This document shows positions 1-5,164 of a stretch of DNA of 5,164 nt, piece after piece. Under the pieces are notes generated by a model. That model did not search any database and was not told the origin of the DNA. It saw only the letters and a program-made list of their open reading frames with translations. The position numbers and the translations under genes are program-made. How positions within the stretch are numbered: position 1 is the first letter of the stretch; every line of letters starts with the position of its first letter. Origin of the DNA: Verrucomicrobiales bacterium (lineage in GTDB: Bacteria > Verrucomicrobiota > Verrucomicrobiia > Limisphaerales > UBA9464); contig DLVS01000757.1 of NCBI GenBank assembly GCA_003445095.1, positions 1 to 5,164 on the forward strand. The letters run 5' to 3'.

Positions 1-573
1 GGTGCGAAATCGTCCCGGCGTCCGCAGACACTCGCACTGCAACTCTGCGGACTCTCCGTCTCGAATCAACCCGTGTCCGACGAGGTATTGTCCGATCTGC
101 GGATCCAGATGGACAAGCCGTATTACGTGGGTGCCAGTGTCCAATTTCAGACCGACGGTGCGACGCGGGTGACGTTCTACGTCAAGGACCTCTCAAACGA
201 TGAAGAACCGCTGCTCGTCACCCAAGCTCGGACCGAGGTCTCAGGCGGCGTGACCGCGGAGCAAACGCTTACGCTGGGGGGACGGCCCGGCAATCAGCAA
301 TTGTGGGATGGTCTTATCGATGATGTCCGATTAACCGCTGGGGTTTTGGCGCGGGAAGAACTGGAACTCACGCGGGATGGAACGACCGAGCAAACAGTGG
401 GGCTGTGGCAATTCGAAGCGAAACCGAGCTATTTTCACGATGCGTCGAGCCATCGGAATGATATCCGACCCGCGAAAGCGCCTGAAAGCACTCAACTGGA
501 TGCGCGGACACTGGCGTTGGCCGATCTGTGTCACGCTCTGCTCAACGCCAACGAGTTTCTCTACGTGGAGTGA
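1..573 (+). CDS. PSD1 (DUF1553)-type protein with LamG-like domain, C-terminal part
   Basis: This is the 3' end of a gene cut by the left window edge. The frame is open from base 1, so the GTG at 73 is probably internal. The visible 190 residues begin with a beta-rich stretch that looks like a LamG/concanavalin-A-like fold: KPYYVGASV, then about 45 residues later a GGRPGNQQLWDGLIDDVRL motif near 93-111, and GLWQFE at 134-139. The last 18 residues (LADLCHALLNANEFLYVE) match the typical C-terminus of PSD1/DUF1553 proteins of Planctomycetota and Verrucomicrobiota. Those proteins usually also carry DUF1549 and often a cytochrome-c-like domain upstream, outside this window. They are predicted to be exported; their biochemical function is unknown, and polysaccharide-related roles are only proposed. 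The stop lies 11 bases before the DUF1501 start, which suggests co-transcription. The family call is fairly secure from the C-terminal motif and the gene pairing; the LamG call rests on motif resemblance. Confidence 0.85.
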   Translation, partial: GAKSSRRPQTLALQLCGLSVSNQPVSDEVLSDLRIQMDKPYYVGASVQFQTDGATRVTFYVKDLSNDEEPLLVTQARTEVSGGVTAEQTLTLGGRPGNQQLWDGLIDDVRLTAGVLAREELELTRDGTTEQTVGLWQFEAKPSYFHDASSHRNDIRPAKAPESTQLDARTLALADLCHALLNANEFLYVE

Positions 574-584
574 CTCCTGATCTG

Positions 585-2033
585 ATGAATCCATCGCACG
601 TCCATTTCACTCGCTCGCGACGCGAGTTCTTGTGCCAGGCAGGCGGAGGATTTGGCGCTTTGGCCTTGGCGCATTTGCTCGGCACTGGTTCAGCCTCGAC
701 AGCTACGGCAGCCCAATCGGACAAATTGATTTCTCCACTCAATGCTCGGAAACCCCACCTTCGTCCGCGCGCTCGGAGCGTCATCTTTCTGTTCATGGAA
801 GGTGGCCCAAGTCACCTCGACACTTTCGATCCGAAGCCTGCGCTGGACAAACTCGCTGGCCAACCGATTCCCGACAGCTTCGGTCAAGTCATCACAGCGA
901 TGGGTGAATTCAAATCGCCCATTCTGCCATCGCCGCGGAAATGGAAGCAGTACGGCGAATCCGGTCTGTGGATTTCCGATTGGTGTCCGCACGTCGCTGA
1001 ATGTGCCGACGACTTAGTCGTGATCCGCTCCTGTTGGGCCGATGGCATCAACCATTCCACCGGCGTTTGCCAAATGAACACCGGCTCCATTTTGGCCGGA
1101 CGTCCATCATTGGGGAGTTGGGTCACCTACGGTCTTGGGACCGAGAATCAGGATTTGCCAGCTTTCGTCGTGATGCAGGACAACCCCGCCCAAGTCATCA
1201 ACGGCCCGCGCAATTGGGGATCGGGTTTCATGCCTGCGTTGTATCAGGGCGTGCGGATGCAAGGCGGCTCCGAGCCCATCCCGAATCTCAATACGCCCGA
1301 AGGCATCACGTCAGCACAACAACAAGCGAAACTCGGTTTTCTCGGTGAACTCAACCGTCGTTTCGCCGAGGCGCATCCGGAGCAGACCGAGCTCGAGGCG
1401 CGCATCGCCAGTTACGAACTCGCCTTTCGCATGCAAGCCGAAGCGCCGGAAGCCGTCGATCTTCGCCGAGAAACGCAGGCGACGAAGAGACTTTACGGCA
1501 TGGACGAACCCGAGTCGGCGACGTTTGGAAGGATGTGTCTGCACGCCCGCCGGTTAGTCGAGCGCGGGGTCCGCTTCGTGCAATTGTATAGCGGAGCCGG
1601 CAGCAAATGGGACGCCCACGAGTATATTGAGAAGAACCACAGCGGCCTATTTCGTCAAACTGACAAGCCCATTGCCGGACTCCTGCGCGACCTCAAAGCG
1701 CGAGGCCTGCTCGACCAGACTCTGGTGGTGTGGGGGGGGGAATTCGGTCGAACGCCGATGTCAGAAAAAGGCACCGGCCGCGATCACAACCCTACGGGAT
1801 TCACGATGTGGATGGCCGGAGGCGGCATAAACGGCGGCCAAGTGATTGGGGAAACGGACGAAGTCGGACTGCATGCCGTGAAGGACCGTCTGCACGTGCA
1901 TGATCTCCATGCTACGATTCTTTGGCTGCTGGGCCTGGACAACATGGAGCTCGTGTACAAATACAAGGGCCGCCCCGAACGTCCCACGCTCAACGAAGGC
2001 GAAGCGTTCCGGCGGATTACGGGGGCGGGGTAG
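585..2033 (+). CDS. DUF1501 family protein, Tat-exported, alkaline-phosphatase-like fold
   Basis: A complete 482-aa protein, close to the usual DUF1501 length. The ATG at 585 is preferred over an in-frame GTG at 528 because it follows the upstream stop by 11 bases and places a twin-arginine signal near the N-terminus: SRREFL at 11-16, then a hydrophobic glycine/alanine-rich stretch (about 19-34) and an AxA-like region near 38-43. A GGAG at 567-570 is a possible but distant ribosome site. Conserved blocks seen in order are GGPSHLDTFDPKP (73-85), GINHSTG (154-160), WDAHEYI (342-348), WGGEFGRTP (383-391), GRDHNPTGF (398-406) and DLHATILWLLGLD (440-452). The Asp/His residues in these blocks are candidate metal ligands by analogy with the sulfatase/alkaline phosphatase superfamily. 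The substrate is unknown; many are annotated loosely as sulfatases, but the CxPSR formylglycine motif is absent here. Such proteins are usually encoded next to PSD1 proteins, as seen here, and may act with them in the periplasm (inference). Confidence 0.93.
   Translation: MNPSHVHFTRSRREFLCQAGGGFGALALAHLLGTGSASTATAAQSDKLISPLNARKPHLRPRARSVIFLFMEGGPSHLDTFDPKPALDKLAGQPIPDSFGQVITAMGEFKSPILPSPRKWKQYGESGLWISDWCPHVAECADDLVVIRSCWADGINHSTGVCQMNTGSILAGRPSLGSWVTYGLGTENQDLPAFVVMQDNPAQVINGPRNWGSGFMPALYQGVRMQGGSEPIPNLNTPEGITSAQQQAKLGFLGELNRRFAEAHPEQTELEARIASYELAFRMQAEAPEAVDLRRETQATKRLYGMDEPESATFGRMCLHARRLVERGVRFVQLYSGAGSKWDAHEYIEKNHSGLFRQTDKPIAGLLRDLKARGLLDQTLVVWGGEFGRTPMSEKGTGRDHNPTGFTMWMAGGGINGGQVIGETDEVGLHAVKDRLHVHDLHATILWLLGLDNMELVYKYKGRPERPTLNEGEAFRRITGAG
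1732..1740. repeat. G9 homopolymer inside the DUF1501 gene
   Basis: Nine consecutive G residues encode the Gly-Gly and the first base of the Glu codon in the conserved WGGEFGRTP motif (protein residues 383-391). Loss of one G would bring a TAA at 1828-1830 into frame and remove roughly the last 90 residues, including GRDHNPTGF and the C-terminal helix. Runs of this length can be prone to polymerase slippage and sequencing error. In this assembly the frame is intact. Confidence 0.9.
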
Positions 2034-2126
2034 GTCCCGAAAGGCGAGCCGAAATGGCCCCAGTGCGTTCGTGCGTTTCTTCATTTGAGACTCGCGACTG
2101 GGTATCAAAACGCCGACAACCCCCGG
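2034..2126 (+). other. Intergenic spacer between the DUF1501 and sulfatase genes
   Basis: These 93 bases separate the DUF1501 stop from the preferred sulfatase start. I see no convincing Shine-Dalgarno sequence before the GTG at 2127 or before the alternative TTG at 2085. I also see no well-spaced promoter pair and no strong hairpin followed by a T-run. The lack of a terminator leaves read-through from the DUF1501 gene possible, so the three + strand genes could form one transcript (inference). Confidence 0.5.
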
Positions 2127-3713
2127 GTGAACCGCACGATTCTCAATTCCTTCCGGCCGTTACTAGGCAATCTCGGCGTTCTCCTCTTTGGCTGGCTCAC
2201 CGGATCTCTCCACGCCGCGGCACCGCGACCGAATATTCTTTTCATCATGACCGACGATCATGCGGCCCAGGCCATCAGTGCCTACGGGAGCGTGATCAAT
2301 CAAACACCTCAACTGGATCGCCTCGGCGCGCAAGGGCTGCGGCTGAATCGTTGTTTCGCGGTAAATTCGATCTGCACGCCCAGTCGCGCGACAATCCTCA
2401 CCGGCCAATACAGTCATCGCAACGGCGTTCCGGTTTTCAACAATCTCGATCCGGCGACCGTGACGGTCGCCCATCGTTTGCATGACGCCGGATATTTCAC
2501 CGCCATGATCGGCAAATGGCATTTGGGTTCTGATCCTCAAGGATTCGACTACTGGAACATCCTTCCGGGCCAGGGCCGCTATCGGGATCCCATTCTGTAC
2601 GATCGCGACGGCTACCGCATCTATCGCGGCTATGCCACTGAAGTCATCACCGACCTCACCCTCGACGCATTGAAGAACCGGCCGCGTGACCGGCCATTTT
2701 TCGTAATGTGTCACCACAAAGCGCCGCATCGCGAATGGACTCCGAACGAGCGCTACCGCCGAGAATTTGCGACACGGGAAATTCCCGAACCAGCGACTTT
2801 GCGGGATGACTACTCCGGGCGAGCCGACGCTTTGCGTGAACAGAAGCAATCCGTTTTCCACGACTTGACCCGCAATGATCTCAAACTGGAACCGCCGGTC
2901 GGACTAACTGGCGCCGAACGAGAGCGCTGGCTTGGGGTAAAACCCGACGAGGTCGAGGTTGTCGTGGAGGGCCAACGCAAGACCCTTCGCGGTGACGAGC
3001 TTAATCGCTGGAAGTACCAACGTTATCTGCAGGATTACCTCGCCTGTGTGCAGAGCGTGGATGATAGCGTCGGGCGCCTGCTCGACTGGCTCGATGCCAA
3101 TGGGCTCCGCGAAAACACGCTGGTGATCTATACCAGCGACCAAGGATTTTTTCTCGGCGAACACGGGCTGTACGACAAACGCTTCATGTACGAACCGGCG
3201 TTACGGATGCCGTTCTTGGCGCGTTGGCCCGCGGGAATCAAACCCGGAACCACCAGCGACGCGCTGGCCATCAACTGCGATTTTGCGCCCACCTTCCTCG
3301 ACCTCGCCGGAGTGCCGATACCCGCCGAAGTGCAGGGCCGCAGCCTCGTTCCCCTATTCGCCGGAGGCACTCCCGCCGGCTGGCGAACGGACATTTACTA
3401 TCGCTATTATCATGACCCCGGCCATCACAATACCCGCGCTCACTACGGTGTGCGCACCGACACCCACAAACTCATTCACTATTGGAAGGTGAATCAGTGG
3501 GAACTCTACGACCTCGTCAACGATCCGCAGGAAATGCGCAATCTGTACTCCGATCCCAAGTACGCTTCGGTGGTGGCGGATCTGAAGACCCGGCTCGCGC
3601 GCCTCAAACAAGAGCTGGGCGACACCGATCAATTTACTCGCGAGTTACCGCCGGACACCGTGGACGCCCCACCGCGTCAAATGAACCACCGGCATTCGGA
3701 CTCGCCGTTGTAG
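2127..3713 (+). CDS. Secreted type I (formylglycine-dependent) sulfatase
   Basis: A protein of 528 aa that hydrolyses sulfate esters, probably on a carbohydrate. The frame is open from a TTG at 2085, but the GTG at 2127 is chosen because it gives a clean Sec signal peptide: MNRTILNSFR, a hydrophobic core at about 12-28, and cleavage near HAAA (29-32). Mature-protein motifs are PNILFIMTDDH (35-45, metal-binding Asp pair 43-44), SICTPSRATILTGQ (81-94) with Cys83 as the residue converted to formylglycine, GKWHLG (129-134), HHKAPH (196-201), YTSDQGFFLGEHGLYDKR (335-352, metal Asp338 and catalytic-region His346/Lys351), and the C-terminal subdomain GVRTDTHKLIHYW (441-453) with WELYDLVNDPQEMRNLY (458-474). 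The 222-300 region, with a charged VKPDEVEVVVEGQRK segment, appears to be a subfamily insertion. The overall look recalls N-acetylglucosamine-6-sulfatase/arylsulfatase-like S1 enzymes, but the substrate cannot be fixed from sequence. Activity would need a sulfatase-maturating enzyme encoded elsewhere. The start codon is the least certain point. Confidence 0.95.
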   Translation: MNRTILNSFRPLLGNLGVLLFGWLTGSLHAAAPRPNILFIMTDDHAAQAISAYGSVINQTPQLDRLGAQGLRLNRCFAVNSICTPSRATILTGQYSHRNGVPVFNNLDPATVTVAHRLHDAGYFTAMIGKWHLGSDPQGFDYWNILPGQGRYRDPILYDRDGYRIYRGYATEVITDLTLDALKNRPRDRPFFVMCHHKAPHREWTPNERYRREFATREIPEPATLRDDYSGRADALREQKQSVFHDLTRNDLKLEPPVGLTGAERERWLGVKPDEVEVVVEGQRKTLRGDELNRWKYQRYLQDYLACVQSVDDSVGRLLDWLDANGLRENTLVIYTSDQGFFLGEHGLYDKRFMYEPALRMPFLARWPAGIKPGTTSDALAINCDFAPTFLDLAGVPIPAEVQGRSLVPLFAGGTPAGWRTDIYYRYYHDPGHHNTRAHYGVRTDTHKLIHYWKVNQWELYDLVNDPQEMRNLYSDPKYASVVADLKTRLARLKQELGDTDQFTRELPPDTVDAPPRQMNHRHSDSPL

Positions 3714-3730
3714 AGGCGGCCTATCAGTCG

Positions 3731-3755
3731 CCCCGCGTCTGGGCCAATAGCGGGG
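3731..3755. terminator. Possible hairpin between convergent genes
   Basis: CCCCGC (3731-3736) and GCGGGG (3750-3755) form a perfect 6-bp GC stem with a 13-base loop, in the 80-base gap between the convergent sulfatase and thioredoxin genes. The position suits a shared terminator. However, there is no T-run on either side and the loop is long, so it would not be a canonical intrinsic terminator. A second, weaker stem (CACC/GGTG, 3779-3790) lies beside the thioredoxin stop. Confidence 0.3.
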
Positions 3756-3793
3756 ACAGGTAACTCGCGTGGAATCGTCACCCCGTGGTGCCG

Positions 3794-4924
3794 TTACTTC
3801 ATACCGGGCCAAGGCGTGATCGCGTTCAAGGCGGGCACGATCTGGCGCCGCAACTCGAGAAAGTCGAGCGCGCCAGTTTGGCGATGGATGACCTTCCCGT
3901 TGGGTGCCACCAGCAGCGTGTGCGGCAAGGCCCCACTCCAATCGGGATCCAAAGCCTCCAGAAGGGCGTACTTGTCATTCGTCCCAAACAGGAGGTTGCG
4001 CGTCGAGGCGCTATGCTTTTGCAGAAACTTTAGGACTTGCGCTTGCTCGTCGGGATACTGCGCCGCAACCGTGACCAGCTCGAAGTCGCGGTGACGAAAC
4101 CGCAGGTTAGTTTCGATCAACTCGTCAAACTCAGCCACACACGGTCCACACCACGTGGCCCACACGTTGATCAAGCGAAGTTTTCCGCCCGTATCCTCGC
4201 GAAGCTTTTTGAGGTCGGCAGCTTTGGCCTGGGTTACGGTCGCCGGTTCGCGGCGGACTTTCTCCATCCATTTCTGCACGGTATCCGATTTGTCGGACCA
4301 TTTGGTGGAGCACCCGAATACCTTCGTTTCTTTCACGGGCGGTTCTGCCCCCGCCAACAACGCCTCGATCGCGTTGCGAGTATCGCGCACTTTCACCAAG
4401 TCGGCGCGCTCCGTATCATCGATTCGACCCTGATAACGCAGCTTACGCTCGGCGTCGAAGATGAACACGTGCGGCGTCGCCGCCGGCCCGTATCGTTTGG
4501 AGATCACCTCAGAGTCACCGTCGTACAGATAGGGGAAGTTGAAGTCCCGCTCCTGCGCGCGGATTTTCATATCCTCGAAATCGTCGCCCACGTCCGTATA
4601 CCCGAGCTCGTCGAGGCGGACTCCTTGGGGACTATTCGGGGAAATGGCCACAATAGCGACGCCTCTGCCCGCATAGTCTTTCACCAATTCTTTCAGCCGT
4701 TCCTCATAGGCTTGAGCGGTGGGGCAATGATTGCAGGTGAAGACGAGCACCAATACTTTCGAACCCGCGAAATCCTTGAGTCCATACGTTCGGCCATCGA
4801 CTCCGGGCAACGCGAAATCAACCGCGGCCGAGCCCAACTTCAAGGGCGGATATTGAACGTCGGCCGACCATCCGATCCAAGCGCAGCTCGCGCTGACGAG
4901 AACCGTTCGGAGCAGGGATTTCAT
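3794..4924 (-). CDS. Exported tandem-thioredoxin protein (redoxin plus TlpA-like domain)
   Basis: A 376-aa protein with two thioredoxin folds. The ATG at 4924 is the first possible start, since an in-frame TAG lies 12 bases upstream (4934-4936). It opens with a signal peptide, MKSLLRTVLV plus a hydrophobic stretch ending around WSA (19-21). Domain 1 (about 27-190) is of AhpC/TSA-redoxin type: GSAAVDFALPGVDG, VFTCNHCPTAQAYEERL with Cys64 and Cys67 in a CNHC motif, and a cis-proline at ATPHVF (Pro151). A linker contains FGCSTKW (Cys205), which I recall as recurrent in this family. Domain 2 (about 228-370) is TlpA/ResA-like: INVWATWCGPCVAEF (Cys259, Cys262) and cis-Pro334 in LPHTLL. Such proteins act in thiol-disulfide exchange or peroxide reduction in the periplasm; partners are unknown here. 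It may be transcribed with the gene upstream at the right edge. The fold assignment is secure; the specific reaction is not known. Confidence 0.93.
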   Translation of the reverse strand: MKSLLRTVLVSASCAWIGWSADVQYPPLKLGSAAVDFALPGVDGRTYGLKDFAGSKVLVLVFTCNHCPTAQAYEERLKELVKDYAGRGVAIVAISPNSPQGVRLDELGYTDVGDDFEDMKIRAQERDFNFPYLYDGDSEVISKRYGPAATPHVFIFDAERKLRYQGRIDDTERADLVKVRDTRNAIEALLAGAEPPVKETKVFGCSTKWSDKSDTVQKWMEKVRREPATVTQAKAADLKKLREDTGGKLRLINVWATWCGPCVAEFDELIETNLRFRHRDFELVTVAAQYPDEQAQVLKFLQKHSASTRNLLFGTNDKYALLEALDPDWSGALPHTLLVAPNGKVIHRQTGALDFLELRRQIVPALNAITPWPGMK

Positions 4925-5007
4925 AAACTCAGCCTATGAAGCCGGCGACAAACCGCAAGCTCGTTGGGCGGCCTTCCGCCTCCCGTTTCTCGCTCAGACA
5001 GACCTCA
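4925..5007 (-). other. Intergenic spacer upstream of the thioredoxin gene
   Basis: These 83 bases separate the truncated right-edge frame from the thioredoxin start, both on the minus strand. An inverted repeat GGCGG-CCTT-CCGCC (4967-4980) can form a 5-bp stem with a 4-base loop, but no T-run follows on either strand. There is no clear Shine-Dalgarno sequence before the ATG, only a GAG three bases away. I cannot identify a promoter with confidence. Confidence 0.4.
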
Positions 5008-5164
5008 CTATTTCGATGGCGCGTCCCGCCCCCGAGATTCCGGAGTCGGCGCCGAGGCGGGAAACAGTTGCCGAAGTTGAGTCAGCAATTCGATAGCCCG
5101 AGGCGCTCTGGAGTTAAATCCGCACCACACTGACTCTCCGAGTGCCGTCACGTAAAAATTGCTG
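5008..5164 (-). CDS. C-terminal end of an unrecognised protein, cut by window edge
   Basis: On the minus strand the frame is open from the right edge for 51 codons to a TAG at 5008-5010. The visible sequence starts SNFYVTALGESVWCGFNSRA, continues as an amphipathic helix-like stretch PRAIELLTQLRQLFP, and ends in a Pro/Ser/Arg-rich tail (ASAPTPESRGRDAPSK) that looks like a disordered C-terminus. The pattern of a beta-like segment, a helix and a polar tail reads as genuine coding sequence, and it is co-directional with the thioredoxin gene 83 bases downstream. I do not recognise the family, and too little is visible to assign a function. An opposing + strand frame (4936-5133) has a composition rich in Arg and Ser and looks like a shadow. 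Confidence 0.6.
   Translation of the reverse strand, partial: SNFYVTALGESVWCGFNSRAPRAIELLTQLRQLFPASAPTPESRGRDAPSK

Noticed and set aside
528..584. GTG at 528 as the DUF1501 start
   Set aside because: It would overlap the upstream gene by 46 bases and add 19 residues before the Tat motif; the ATG at 585 gives a normal Tat leader.
1922..2485. 187-codon + strand frame bridging the DUF1501 and sulfatase genes
   Set aside because: It overlaps both well-supported genes out of frame, and the translation is low-complexity and rich in Arg, Ser and Pro.
2163..2861. 232-codon - strand open frame opposite the sulfatase gene
   Set aside because: It overlaps the catalytic motifs of the sulfatase on the other strand and has no recognisable motif or ribosome site.
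4037..4939. 300-codon + strand open frame opposite the thioredoxin gene
   Set aside because: It lies antisense to a gene with clear thioredoxin motifs; its translation is Arg/His/Phe-rich without recognisable domains, as expected for a GC-rich shadow frame.
4966..4981. Inverted repeat GGCGG-CCTT-CCGCC as a terminator
   Set aside because: The stem is only 5 bp plus a wobble pair, with no T-run on either strand; chance is likely in GC-rich DNA.
4936..5133. 65-codon + strand frame at the right end
   Set aside because: It has an Arg/Ser-rich composition, no ribosome site, and lies opposite a more protein-like minus-strand frame.

Overview
The window looks like chromosomal DNA of a Planctomycetota or Verrucomicrobiota bacterium. 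Two signs point there: the tail of a PSD1 (DUF1553)-type protein sits directly upstream of a Tat-exported DUF1501 protein, a pairing typical of and strongly expanded in these phyla, and a secreted formylglycine-type sulfatase follows. The DNA is fairly GC-rich throughout. Ribosome-binding sites are weak or absent, which is also common in these phyla. Nothing suggests a phage, plasmid, insertion sequence or CRISPR array.

Left part, + strand (1-3713): three same-direction genes. (i) The C-terminal 190 residues of a PSD1-family protein that contains a LamG/concanavalin-like domain. (ii) A complete DUF1501 protein of 482 aa with a twin-arginine signal, starting 11 bases after the previous stop. 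(iii) A complete secreted sulfatase of about 528 aa with the CTPSR active-site motif, 93 bases further on. All three are predicted to act outside the cytoplasm. DUF1501 proteins and sulfatases share the alkaline-phosphatase fold. A role in handling sulfated polysaccharide or its products is a reasonable inference for the sulfatase, but the function of the PSD1/DUF1501 pair is not established.

Right part, - strand (3794-5164): a complete 376-aa exported protein with two thioredoxin-fold domains in tandem, a CNHC-type redoxin followed by a TlpA-like WCGPC domain. It converges on the sulfatase gene across an 80-base gap. Upstream of it on the same strand, and running off the right edge, is the C-terminus of another open frame (5008-5164), which I do not recognise.

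No clearly new system is visible. The points most worth a second look are the LamG domain set directly against the PSD1 C-terminal helix, a G9 homopolymer inside the conserved WGGEFGRTP motif of the DUF1501 gene, the double-thioredoxin architecture, and the short truncated gene at the right edge.
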